Source of the DNA: JAAFHB01 sp038236995
GTDB lineage: Bacteria > Bacteroidota > Bacteroidia > Bacteroidales > Prolixibacteraceae
Assembly (NCBI GenBank): GCA_038236995.1
Contig: JBBRZE010000019.1
Coordinates: 1 to 64,000 of the forward strand
DNA length: 64,000 bases
Direction of reading: 5' to 3'
How positions within the stretch are numbered: the first letter of the stretch is position 1; each line of letters opens with the position of its first letter. A model generated the notes under the pieces. The model was not told where the DNA came from and made no database searches. It was given only the letters and a program-made list of their open reading frames with translations. A program made the position numbers and the translations under genes. Positions 33,834 through 42,736 of this stretch are shown here, piece after piece.

Positions 33834-33971
33834 CAAATTCGTATATAGGGTTCAAAATAGCTATTTAGCGTGGTAACCTGGGCAGCAAAGTTAAAAAAAA
33901 TCACTTTCACCTTGCTAAAGCTCAAAAATTAAGTAAAATATATCAGAAAGTAAATTTCATATTTCCTGAGG

Positions 33972-35138
33972 ATGTCGAATAATAAGTTATTTTTGATGCG
34001 ACCTAAAGATGAAAAAATGATAATCGGATATGAAGCAAAGCGCGTATTCCAAAATTGTTCGGGGCTGGGAAACTATAGCCGGAACACCATTAATTTATTA
34101 ACAAGGTATTACCCCGAGAATAAATATAAACTCTTTGCTCCCAGGCTTACCGATCTGTATACGATTCCTGCGTCAGCCGAAATCATCACACCTAAAACTT
34201 TTTTTTCACAGTTACTTTGTTCATACTGGAGATTACATCAGATTAATAAACTACTAAAATGCAATAGCATAGATGTTTTTCATGGCTTAAGTCATGTTCT
34301 GCCATTTGGAATCGAAAAAACAGGAACACCTTCTGTCGTTACAATTCATGATCTTATTTTCTTAAGGTATCCCGAATATTATAATAAAATTGATCGGGAA
34401 ATGTATCATACCATCTACCGCAGCTCTTGCAATAGAGCAACAAAAATCATTGCAATCAGTAATCAGACCAAAGCCGATCTGATCAGCTTCTTTGGTATTA
34501 ATCCTGATAAAATTGAGGTGATCTATCAATCGTGCAATAAGTTGTTTTACGATAGGTTAAGTGATGAGCGAATAGCCGCTGTGCGATTAAAATTCAATCT
34601 GCCCGAAAAATTCATCCTGACCGTTGGAACAATTGAAAGAAGGAAGAATCAACTTGCTATCTTAAAAGCTGTCGCTAAAGAGAAGCTCGATATTACGGTT
34701 GTCATTCTGGGAAAACCAACTGAATATATCACGCAGCTTAACCGGTTTATCAGTGAATCAGGTATCCATAAACAGGTGATGTTTCTCCATCATACAACCA
34801 CTGAAGAGTTGCAGGCAATTTATCAAATGGCAGAAGTAATGGTTTATCCATCTTTCTTTGAAGGATTTGGACTTCCGGTGCTTGAAGCCCAGGCATCTGG
34901 CTGCGCAGTAATTACTTCAAATATCAGCAGTCTGCCAGAAGCAGGAGGTGAAGGGGCGCTCTATATCAATCCGGGGGACATTTCACAAATTGGGACTTCA
35001 ATTAAGAATGTAATCACTGACAAACAGTTAAGGAAAGGGTTGATTCTAAAAGGAACAGCGAATACTGCACTGTTCAGCGAAAAGTTCGTAGCAGAAAAGT
35101 TAATGAAACTATATACTGAATTGAGGAAAAAGGATTGA
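33972..35138 (+). CDS. Glycosyltransferase family 4
   Basis: 388 aa GT-B enzyme. N-terminal domain: YEAKRVFQNCSGLGNYSRN, then DVFHGLSHVLPFGI and SVVTIHDLIFLRYPEYY. C-terminal nucleotide-sugar domain: FILTVGTIERRKNQLAIL, VVILGKPTEYI, and VYPSFFEGFGLPVLEAQASG with the family ExxxxE element (EGFGLPVLE). Likely a mannosyl- or related transferase for surface polysaccharide, acting in the cytoplasm. Divergent from the FkbM operon and convergent with the GT2 at 35165. An ATG at 34017 (MIIGYEAKR) would match the usual family start and would shorten the protein by 15 residues. Confidence 0.92.
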   Translation: MSNNKLFLMRPKDEKMIIGYEAKRVFQNCSGLGNYSRNTINLLTRYYPENKYKLFAPRLTDLYTIPASAEIITPKTFFSQLLCSYWRLHQINKLLKCNSIDVFHGLSHVLPFGIEKTGTPSVVTIHDLIFLRYPEYYNKIDREMYHTIYRSSCNRATKIIAISNQTKADLISFFGINPDKIEVIYQSCNKLFYDRLSDERIAAVRLKFNLPEKFILTVGTIERRKNQLAILKAVAKEKLDITVVILGKPTEYITQLNRFISESGIHKQVMFLHHTTTEELQAIYQMAEVMVYPSFFEGFGLPVLEAQASGCAVITSNISSLPEAGGEGALYINPGDISQIGTSIKNVITDKQLRKGLILKGTANTALFSEKFVAEKLMKLYTELRKKD

Positions 35139-35164
35139 AGAGTCTTGCACTTTTTAACAGGACA

Positions 35165-36139
35165 TTATCGTTTCGAAATGAAATTGGGCGATCGCTGGCT
35201 TAACCATGTCCTTGTTTTCAGAACATTCAGATAATACGAAACCTGTTTGAAATAAGTAAGCGTCATCACATTAAGCCCACTGTTAAAAAAGAAGATTACA
35301 CCTGCGATTGCCGGAAGAAGTCCAAACAAAACATGATCAAGTATAAGGAACATATGCATATAAAAAGCTTTCCATCCTGCTTCATGTTTCGAAATATAAA
35401 TATGGCGTGAAATATTAACACAGGTTTTGGTTAATGCTGTGACCTGTTTATTAATTCGTGATGCACCACCATGATTGTGAACTATACTAACAGTTTTAAG
35501 CAAAACGATTTCTCCATTTTTAAAACTGGCTCTGCGACACAGATCTACATCCTCGAAATACATCCAGAAATCATCATCCCATCCTTTCAGACCTTCATAA
35601 GTTTCTCTGCTGACCATGACAACAGAACCGGAAACCCAATCGGGACAAATGTAATTCTCAGTCTGAACGAATGATTTTTCCTGATGATGAAGAAATATCT
35701 TATTGATTGCACGGAGCCAACCGGTTAAATTAAAGGGAGATAAAAAACTTCCGTAGGGACGCTCTTCAGTACCATTCTCCTTTACCTGGCAGCATGAAAT
35801 AACTGAAAATGGTTTTCTTATCCGAACCTCAGTAAGCATCGCGAAAAGAGCTTCCGTATTTATAATTGTATCAGGATTTAAAAACAGAAAATGGGAACCA
35901 TGACTATTTTTCGCTCCAAGGTTACAACCATTTGCAAATCCAAAGTTGCCATCGTTTAAAATAAAAGTAAATCCGGGAAATAATTGGCGGAAGCTTTCCA
36001 ACATTTCGTCATCGGAGTTGTTATCAACAACAATAACTTCATGAGAAAACCGATTATCCTCTATTACATTCAAAGATTCAAGACATTGCGTAAGTCTTTT
36101 CCACCCTCTGAAATTTACTATTATGATTGAAATATCCAC
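35165..36139 (-). CDS. Rhamnosyltransferase-type glycosyltransferase (GT2)
   Basis: About 324 aa GT2 enzyme of the WbbL/rhamnosyltransferase type: ISIIIVNFRGWKRLTQCLESL, EVIVVDNNSDDEM, DGNFGFANGCNLGAKNS, HFLFLNPDTII (DxD-like) and DFWMYFEDVDLCRRA. A C-terminal hydrophobic segment (VLFGLLPAIAGVIFFF) anchors it to the membrane. No ATG is available at the 5' end; GTG (36137-36139, reading MDISIII) or the TTG before it (36142) must serve as start. It converges with the GT4 gene. Confidence 0.9.
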   Translation of the reverse strand: MDISIIIVNFRGWKRLTQCLESLNVIEDNRFSHEVIVVDNNSDDEMLESFRQLFPGFTFILNDGNFGFANGCNLGAKNSHGSHFLFLNPDTIINTEALFAMLTEVRIRKPFSVISCCQVKENGTEERPYGSFLSPFNLTGWLRAINKIFLHHQEKSFVQTENYICPDWVSGSVVMVSRETYEGLKGWDDDFWMYFEDVDLCRRASFKNGEIVLLKTVSIVHNHGGASRINKQVTALTKTCVNISRHIYISKHEAGWKAFYMHMFLILDHVLFGLLPAIAGVIFFFNSGLNVMTLTYFKQVSYYLNVLKTRTWLSQRSPNFISKR

Positions 36140-36339
36140 CAATTTAAAACTATTTTATACAAAACTAATCAATTTATTTTTGCATTCGGTTTAGACTTTT
36201 CAACCTCTGTTTGGTTTAATCGGGAAAAGCAAAAAAAATATTAGTCGATAAAGAAATTTAGAATGCAATACATTAGCATTATAAGCAATTGATAATGGAC
36301 CATTAAAACTAGTGACAAGGTTTGAACTGTTGAAGTAAA

Positions 36340-36374
36340 GAATCCCCCAAAGCATTAAATGCCTTGAGGGATTC
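36340..36374 (-). terminator. Terminator of the xylose operon
   Basis: GAATCCC...GCAT pairs with ATGC...GGGATTC (three mismatches inside) around a short TAA loop, 31 nt after the xylE stop on the minus strand. The stem is long but the U-run is weak. Confidence 0.6.
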
Positions 36375-36404
36375 ATTATTAATTAAATCATTTTAAATCG
36401 GGAC

Positions 36405-37790
36405 CTATTTCTTTTTCAGCCATAAAACTTCCATTTCCTCAAGGGTTTTACCTTTTGTTTCAGGAACCATTTTCCATACAAAAACAAATGAAAGAACACT
36501 CATAATCCCGTAAAAACTATATGTCCATCCACCGCTGAATTCCATCATGGCAGGGTAGGTTGACGAAATAAAATAGTTGGCAGCCCATTGCGCTGCAACG
36601 GCTATCGCGATAGCGCGACCTCTGATTTTATTTGGAAAGATTTCAGAAATCAGAACCCAGCATATCGGACCCCACGACATCATAAAAGACGCGGTGTAGA
36701 TGATAATAAATACCAGTGTACTAATACCAATAACATGCATGAATGCCAGTCCGCCGATAGCAAACATCCCTACTGCCATACCTATTGATCCGATCATCAG
36801 AAGTGGTTTCCTTCCGTATTTATCTACAGTCATAATGGCAACAACCGTAAATATTACGTTTATCAATCCCATTACCACCGTTTGAAGCATTGATGCATCT
36901 TTGGCGGCTCCCATACTTTCGAAAATACGGGGAGCGTAGTACAATGCAACATTGATTCCGACAAATTGCTGAAATACAGAAAGCAGGATACCGATAATGA
37001 TCACAACTTTACCGTAGGCCCATAATTTTTCAGAAGCAGCTTCTACAGATTTTTTGATATCATTCATAATGAGTCTCGCCTGCTGAATCCCATTAATTTT
37101 CGTGAGAATTTCCAACGCTTTGGTATCCTGATTGTTTAGCGCAAGATAACGCGGTGTTTCAGGGACAAAGAACAGCAATATCCCAAAAATTGCAGCGGGT
37201 ATAGCCTCGGAAACAAACATCCATCGCCATCCGGTTTCATTAATATATTCGATCGTATTCCCCTGTGCTATTCCCCAGTTGACAAAATAGACAACCAACA
37301 TACCAAAAATAATGGCGAATTGGTTGATCGAAACCAGTCGGCCGCGAATATCTGCAGGAGCAACTTCCCCTATGTACATCGGAACGACAGCAGATGCCAG
37401 ACCAACGCCTATTCCACCGATTATCCGGTAAAAGTTGAACATGTACAATAAGCCCAGGGTGGGTTCACCTCTTTTAAAAAACAAAGCTTCGGGAAAACCT
37501 GAACCCAATGCTGAAATAAAGAACAATACAGCAGCAAGCATCAGTGTTCTTTTGCGACCCAGTTTTGACGCCAGTAGCCCGGAGATCATGCCTCCTATAA
37601 TACAGCCAATTAAGGCACTTGAAATAGTTGCGCCATGTGCAAGTGATCCAAGTCCAAGACTTGTGATCAGATAAGCCTGAACAGATTTCTCTGCTCCCGA
37701 TATTACAGCTGTGTCGTATCCAAATAAAAGACCCCCCAGTGTTGCCACCAGGGTAATCGCCATAATATAAACGATATTACGATCTTTCAT
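36405..37790 (-). CDS. xylE: Sugar porter MFS transporter, probable D-xylose:H+ symporter
   Basis: 461 aa, 12-helix sugar porter. Motifs: GGLLFGYDTAVISGAEKSV (TM1), GRKRTLMLAAVLFFISALG, RIIGGIGVGLASAVVPMYIG, EVAPADIRGRLVSINQ, VPETPRYLA after TM6, FQQFVGINVALYYAPRIFESMG (TM7) and VPETKGKTLEEME at the end. The location directly after xylA (4 bp) in a xylose operon indicates xylose as substrate, although related transporters also accept glucose or arabinose. Confidence 0.92.
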   Translation of the reverse strand: MKDRNIVYIMAITLVATLGGLLFGYDTAVISGAEKSVQAYLITSLGLGSLAHGATISSALIGCIIGGMISGLLASKLGRKRTLMLAAVLFFISALGSGFPEALFFKRGEPTLGLLYMFNFYRIIGGIGVGLASAVVPMYIGEVAPADIRGRLVSINQFAIIFGMLVVYFVNWGIAQGNTIEYINETGWRWMFVSEAIPAAIFGILLFFVPETPRYLALNNQDTKALEILTKINGIQQARLIMNDIKKSVEAASEKLWAYGKVVIIIGILLSVFQQFVGINVALYYAPRIFESMGAAKDASMLQTVVMGLINVIFTVVAIMTVDKYGRKPLLMIGSIGMAVGMFAIGGLAFMHVIGISTLVFIIIYTASFMMSWGPICWVLISEIFPNKIRGRAIAIAVAAQWAANYFISSTYPAMMEFSGGWTYSFYGIMSVLSFVFVWKMVPETKGKTLEEMEVLWLKKK

Positions 37791-37794
37791 AAAG

Positions 37795-39120
37795 TTAAAT
37801 GTAGCTGTTTATCAGTTGCTCAAGCATTTCCTGTTTACCACTGATCTGTTTTGGTTCGCCAGCATCTTTTGCATGATTATATAAATCAATCAAACTGAGT
37901 TTGCCATGATCGAATTCAGCGCCTTTGCCCGAATCGAACGAAGCATAGCGGTTCGATTTCAGTTTCAGATAGTTTGAATCTTTCAGCAATTTGTCGGCAA
38001 TCACCAAAGCACGAGCAAATACGTCCATCCCCGAAACGTGGGCAATAAAGATATCTTCAAGATCGGTTGAATTACGACGTGTTTTAGCATCGAAGTTGAT
38101 ACCACCTGTTGTGAAACCACCATTCTGAATGATCTCAATCATCGCTTCAGTCACTTCATAAATATTAGTTGGGAATTCGTCTGTATCCCATCCGTTCTGA
38201 TAGTCACCTTTATTGGCGTCAATGGAACCAAACATTCCCGTGTCGCGGGCTGTCCTCAACTCATGAGCAAAAGTATGGCCAGCCAAAGTAGCATGGTTTA
38301 CTTCGATGTTCATTTTGAAATCTTTGTCCAAACCGTGTGCCTTCAGGAAGCCAACAACAGTTGCGGTATCGAAATCGTACTGGTGTTTCATTGGTTCCAT
38401 GGGTTTTGGCTCAATCAGGAAGGTACCTTTAAATCCTTGTTTGCGTGCATGATCGCGTGCCATACCCAGGAATTGGCCCATGTGTTCCAGTTCGCGTTTG
38501 GTATCCGTATTGTGAAGACTCATGTAACCTTCGCGCCCACCCCAGAAAACATAGTTGCTACCACCTAAAGCAATTGTTGCTTCCATGGCATTCTTAACCT
38601 GAACTGCAGCATTGGCAACAACATTGAAATCGGGATTGGTAGCAGCACCATTCATGTAACGTGGATCGGAGAATACATTGGCAGTACCCCACAACAACTG
38701 AATACCTGTGGCTTGCTGACGCTCTTTGGCAAAGTCGATCATATTGGCCAACCGTTTTTCAATTTCAAAAACAGTCCCATTTCCAACAACATCGGTGTCG
38801 TGGAAGCAGTAGTATGGAACGCCTAATTTGCTGATAAATTCAAAAGCAGCATCCATTTTTTCTTTTGCGGCTGTCATCGGATCAGATGCGCCAACCCATG
38901 GAAAAATTTGTGTTCCGGGACCAAATGGATCTCCACCATCACCACAGAATGTGTGCCAGTAAGCCACCGCAAAACGAAGATAATCTTTCATAGGTTTGCC
39001 CAATACAACCTGTTTAGGATCGTACCATTTGAATGCCATTGGATTTTTTGAATCCGGTCCCTCGTATTTAATCTGATCGATACCAGGGAAATACTCTTTG
39101 TTTCCTTTAAAAGCTGCCAT
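37795..39120 (-). CDS. xylA: Xylose isomerase
   Basis: 441 aa, the usual length of the class II enzyme. Interconverts D-xylose and D-xylulose in the cytoplasm, with two divalent metal ions. Motifs: FAVAYWHTFCGDGGDPFG, YCFHDTDVVGNG (catalytic His and Asp), YVFWGGREGYMSLHNTD, FLIEPKPMEPMKHQYDFD (metal ligands), NIEVNHATLAGHTFAHEL and GSIDANKGDYQNGWDTDEFP. Followed 4 bp later by xylE and preceded 41 bp upstream by xylB. Confidence 0.98.
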   Translation of the reverse strand: MAAFKGNKEYFPGIDQIKYEGPDSKNPMAFKWYDPKQVVLGKPMKDYLRFAVAYWHTFCGDGGDPFGPGTQIFPWVGASDPMTAAKEKMDAAFEFISKLGVPYYCFHDTDVVGNGTVFEIEKRLANMIDFAKERQQATGIQLLWGTANVFSDPRYMNGAATNPDFNVVANAAVQVKNAMEATIALGGSNYVFWGGREGYMSLHNTDTKRELEHMGQFLGMARDHARKQGFKGTFLIEPKPMEPMKHQYDFDTATVVGFLKAHGLDKDFKMNIEVNHATLAGHTFAHELRTARDTGMFGSIDANKGDYQNGWDTDEFPTNIYEVTEAMIEIIQNGGFTTGGINFDAKTRRNSTDLEDIFIAHVSGMDVFARALVIADKLLKDSNYLKLKSNRYASFDSGKGAEFDHGKLSLIDLYNHAKDAGEPKQISGKQEMLEQLINSYI

Positions 39121-39161
39121 AATGATAAATTTTAAAATTGATTTTTTGAATTGTTATTTAC

Positions 39162-40646
39162 TTAGATGTATTTTTCAAGTTGAATTTTCCAGGTTTGATA
39201 GGCTTCCTCGTATTGAGCACTTTTGCTTGTATCTGGTGTTACTGTTTCCAGCTTTTTCAAATTGGCAAATGCGTCTTTTGCTGAAGCATAATAGCCGGAA
39301 CCAATACCTGCGCCTCGTGCTGCGCCCACTGATCCGTCTGTATTGTAAAGTTCAATAGTTGCACCAGAAACGCCGGCAAGTGTTTCACGGAATACAGGAC
39401 TGAGAAACATATTGGCTTTTCCAGCACGAATAACCTTTGCCTTGATACCAATTTGTTCCATAACTTCCATTCCGTATTTGAATGAGAAGACAATTCCTTC
39501 CTGCGCAGCGCGGAAAAGATGTGCCTCTGTATGAATATTGAAGCCTAATCCAGAGATTTGACCACCAATATTTTTATTGCCAAGAACACGTTCTGCTCCG
39601 TTTCCAAAAGGCAGAATGCTTAAACCTTCAGAACCAATGGCGATTTCCGCAGCTTTTTTGTTCATTTCTTCATAGGAAAATGCCTTATTCCCCACATATT
39701 TATTCAACCATGAATTCAGAATTCCGGTTCCGTTGATGCAAAGCAAAACACCTAAACGACTATCTTTAGCTGAATGATTGACATGAGCAAATGTGTTCAC
39801 CCTCGATTGCGGATCGTATTTCACATCGCCGCTAACGCCGTAAACGACGCCCGATGTTCCGGCTGTTGTTGCAATTTCACCTGGATTTAAAACATTCAGC
39901 GACAAAGCATTATTTGGTTGGTCACCTGCCCTGTACGACACAGGAGTGCCGGCTTTCAAACCAAGTTCTCCAGCTATTTTAGCTGAAACGTGTCCCTGAA
40001 TTCCAAACGTATCAACGAGTTCAGGAATCAGTTCCTTACCAAATCCATAGTAATTAAGAACAAGTTCTGATACTTCGTTTTTTCTGAAATCCCAAAACAT
40101 TCCTTCTGACAATCCGGAAGCTGTTGTACGAATTTCACCTGTCAGACGCATCGCGATATAATCGCCGGGTAACATTATTTTATCAATTTTCTCATAAACG
40201 GATGGTTCATTCTCCTTTACCCACTTCAGCTTTGAAGCCGTAAAATTCCCGGGTGAATTAAGCAAGGTATTCAGACACTTCTCATTACCTATTTCATTGA
40301 ATGCTTTATTCCCTATTTCAGTTGCACGGCTATCGCACCAGATAATAGAAGGACGCAGCACATTCTGCTGCTTATCAACAATTACGAGTCCGTGCATCTG
40401 GTAAGAGATACCGATGGCTACTATTTCGTCACCTGAAATTTTAGCCAATGATTTTGCTTCATGTATGGCAAGTTTTAGATTTTCCCACCAAAGTTCTGGT
40501 TGCTGCTCTGCCCAGCCAGACTTTTTGGCAACAATAGTCATCTCATTTTTGGGGTAGAATGAGGATCCGGCGATTTCACCTGTTTCACCGTTCAGAATGG
40601 AAGCCTTCACCGAAGAGCTTCCGATGTCAATTCCTAATAAATACAT
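39162..40646 (-). CDS. xylB: Xylulokinase (FGGY family)
   Basis: 494 aa sugar kinase phosphorylating D-xylulose to xylulose-5-phosphate for the pentose phosphate pathway. Motifs: LLGIDIGSSSVKASILNGE (phosphate-1), SYQMHGLVIVDKQ, IWCDSRATEIG, PGDYIAMRLTGE, TTAGTSGVVYGVSG (second phosphate motif) and IRAGKANMFLSPVFRETLAG. Order and neighbours fit a xylose operon. The 54-bp gap to xylR contains an ATCTGTTCTG decamer also found upstream of xylR. Confidence 0.95.
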   Translation of the reverse strand: MYLLGIDIGSSSVKASILNGETGEIAGSSFYPKNEMTIVAKKSGWAEQQPELWWENLKLAIHEAKSLAKISGDEIVAIGISYQMHGLVIVDKQQNVLRPSIIWCDSRATEIGNKAFNEIGNEKCLNTLLNSPGNFTASKLKWVKENEPSVYEKIDKIMLPGDYIAMRLTGEIRTTASGLSEGMFWDFRKNEVSELVLNYYGFGKELIPELVDTFGIQGHVSAKIAGELGLKAGTPVSYRAGDQPNNALSLNVLNPGEIATTAGTSGVVYGVSGDVKYDPQSRVNTFAHVNHSAKDSRLGVLLCINGTGILNSWLNKYVGNKAFSYEEMNKKAAEIAIGSEGLSILPFGNGAERVLGNKNIGGQISGLGFNIHTEAHLFRAAQEGIVFSFKYGMEVMEQIGIKAKVIRAGKANMFLSPVFRETLAGVSGATIELYNTDGSVGAARGAGIGSGYYASAKDAFANLKKLETVTPDTSKSAQYEEAYQTWKIQLEKYI

Positions 40647-40676
40647 AGTAGTTTGAAGTTCAAAGTTTATTAATAT

Positions 40677-40686
40677 ATCTGTTCTG
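40677..40686. promoter_or_regulatory. Candidate XylR operator upstream of xylB
   Basis: ATCTGTTCTG, 31 bp before the xylB start, is identical to a decamer 20 bp upstream of xylR (41716-41725). Shared sites in front of both units suggest a common regulator. Confidence 0.35.
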
Positions 40687-40700
40687 TTGTGTCATGATCA

Positions 40701-41696
40701 TTAAAGAGATTCCCTGATAATTAAATCGGTGGGAACCTGGAAATCGAGCTTTTCATTGTCTAAAGCAAATTTTGCTGCTTTTTGACCCATCAGTTTGAAA
40801 TCGGTTGATATAACCGTGATCCCATTGGCAATGAACTTCTTCATTGGTGTGTCGTTATAAGACAAAATGCCAAAATCTTCCCGGAGTCTGAATTTCTTAC
40901 TTTGTGCCTGTTCCAGGATAGCCGCCAGATCAATATCCTCGAAAACGAAATAAACTTTCCCAATCTGGATGTCAAGGTCGGAAATGTTGTATATCACTCT
41001 AAATTTCAAGTTGTTGTCATCACAAAACCGATTGACATTTTCAACCGACTCAATGGGATGGAATGTATATTCCGGATAAACACAAACCACCTCGTCGTAT
41101 TTTCTTAACAGGTGCCATCCTGAAGTTAGACATCTGTAAACAGATTCGCCAAAATCCTGGTAAACTTTCGCCTGACCCACTTCGGAATGTATGTGCCAGT
41201 CTATAAGACACAATTTATCAGGGTCAATCTCATTCACGATACTAGGAACATCCGGATGATTGAAATTCATAATGATATATGAATTAAATTTCCCTATGCT
41301 ATTTCGGATAATCGATTCGAACAGATCGAAATTATAATGATGAAAATTAATATCCACCATCACATTCTTTGGTAAATTTTGCTTGAACGAGTTATAAAGC
41401 ACCTCTTTATAAGCCTTAAGCGTATCAAGAAACAGAAATACCTGTTTTTGGGAACGAATCACAAAATAGCCCTTGTTCGGAATTGCTTCAACAATACCCC
41501 GCCTTTTCAGTTCTGAATAACTCTTAAACACTGTATCGCGCGATAAACCAGACTCTTTCATTAAATCATTTACCGAAGGCAACGCATCACCTTCGCGAAG
41601 CATCTTATAATTAATAGAACGGATCAAAGCATCAACAAGCTGTTGAACTTTGGATATTCCTGAGTCTAAATTAGGTTTAAAACTGAATTTTTTCAT
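40701..41696 (-). CDS. xylR: GntR-type regulator with LacI-like sensor domain, probable xylose regulator
   Basis: 331 aa. N-terminal winged helix: LVDALIRSINYKMLREGDAL, SVNDLMKESGLSRDTVFKSY and LKRRGIVEAIPNKGYFV (about residues 18-80). The C-terminal 240 residues form a periplasmic-binding-protein-like sensor (VFLFLDTLKAYKEVLY, LREDFGILSYNDTPMKKF, DFKLMGQKAAKFAL). This architecture is the Bacteroides-type XylR that responds to xylose. Being first in the operon suggests autoregulation. The ATG at 41694-41696 is preferred to the TTG two codons earlier. The symbol rests on context rather than on a unique signature. Confidence 0.85.
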   Translation of the reverse strand: MKKFSFKPNLDSGISKVQQLVDALIRSINYKMLREGDALPSVNDLMKESGLSRDTVFKSYSELKRRGIVEAIPNKGYFVIRSQKQVFLFLDTLKAYKEVLYNSFKQNLPKNVMVDINFHHYNFDLFESIIRNSIGKFNSYIIMNFNHPDVPSIVNEIDPDKLCLIDWHIHSEVGQAKVYQDFGESVYRCLTSGWHLLRKYDEVVCVYPEYTFHPIESVENVNRFCDDNNLKFRVIYNISDLDIQIGKVYFVFEDIDLAAILEQAQSKKFRLREDFGILSYNDTPMKKFIANGITVISTDFKLMGQKAAKFALDNEKLDFQVPTDLIIRESL

Positions 41697-41715
41697 ACAC
41701 AAAAACTATCAATCC

Positions 41716-41735
41716 ATCTGTTCTGATCCGTTCTG
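41716..41735. promoter_or_regulatory. Candidate operator upstream of xylR with a 10-bp direct repeat
   Basis: ATCTGTTCTG (41716-41725) is followed by CCGTTCTG (41728-41735), placing GTTCTG twice 10 bp apart, on the same helix face, 20-40 bp before the xylR ATG. Confidence 0.35.
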
Positions 41736-41897
41736 CAAACTTAATCTTTAATTCATGCTCCTGATTTAATTTAGGAATGTTATTAAACATGTAAAATCAA
41801 AATTCGGACAAGTAAACGAACCAATTATAATTTTGAACTAAATCCGGTTAAATCCGTTAAAAATATATTAACTTCATCCTGATTAATAAATACAGCC

Positions 41898-42671
41898 ATG
41901 AAAAGTCTTTACTTGAATCGGATAATATTAATCCTGCTGTTATTGAATAGTTTATGGGGAATAGCAAATGGACAGGAAATCACCCTAAAAAACGCCAAAC
42001 CTGTTTTCATTACGGGGATTACTTACGACAGCAAGACACATGAACCGTTATCGAATACCAATTTCAAAGTCAATAATAAAAACATCTTTACGACTAATGA
42101 ATTGGGACGTTTTTCATTTTACGGATCCCCAAGTGATAGCATAGAATTTACTTATATGGGTTACCAACCAACAATGCTCGTAATACCTGATACACTAAAA
42201 TCGGAAGAGTATGTGGTTGGAGTATTCATGTATGAACAACCGATAAAACTTGCAGAGATTGTCATCTTGCCCAGGATGCCCGAAACCTCGATGATCATAA
42301 CACCGGTTAAGACGGATCAAAAAACAATGGATATCGCACAAAGCCATGCGAATGATGCAGTTGTTAAAGGACTAACCCAATATTCAAAGGTATACGATGC
42401 CGATATGAATGCAAAAAAAGCGATACGAAATAACCAAATGCGTACCGAATACAAAGGAATGCTCGTCTCACCTGAGAATTCTGTTGGCGTATCAACCCAA
42501 AGCTACAGAACGTACAGTATCATCTACGGATCACCAATTACCACGCCTCACAAAATTGCCAAAGAGATGGTTTCTAACAATGAAAGTGCAATTTTACTTG
42601 AGCACTTCGACGCCATAAATAGAATAATGCTGGAGCCGGAAACTGTTACCGATACGATTGTCACTAAGTAA
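41898..42671 (+). CDS. Secreted hypothetical protein with a carboxypeptidase-like regulatory domain
   Basis: 257 aa. A signal peptide (IILILLLLNSLWGIANGQ, ending near residue 26) precedes a domain resembling the CarboxypepD_reg-like fold (ITYDSKTHEPLSNTNFKVN, TNELGRFSFYG, SIEFTYMGYQPTML) around 35-115. The second half (about 120-257) is not recognised. Without a TonB plug or barrel it is a periplasmic or surface protein of unknown function, as is common in Bacteroidota. Divergent from xylR and convergent with proline dehydrogenase. Confidence 0.75.
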   Translation: MKSLYLNRIILILLLLNSLWGIANGQEITLKNAKPVFITGITYDSKTHEPLSNTNFKVNNKNIFTTNELGRFSFYGSPSDSIEFTYMGYQPTMLVIPDTLKSEEYVVGVFMYEQPIKLAEIVILPRMPETSMIITPVKTDQKTMDIAQSHANDAVVKGLTQYSKVYDADMNAKKAIRNNQMRTEYKGMLVSPENSVGVSTQSYRTYSIIYGSPITTPHKIAKEMVSNNESAILLEHFDAINRIMLEPETVTDTIVTK

Positions 42672-42736
42672 TAATTCAAAATCGAACAGTTCGGCTATTT
42701 TCTACCGCAAAAGGTAAGCCATTGATTTTTAGTTCC

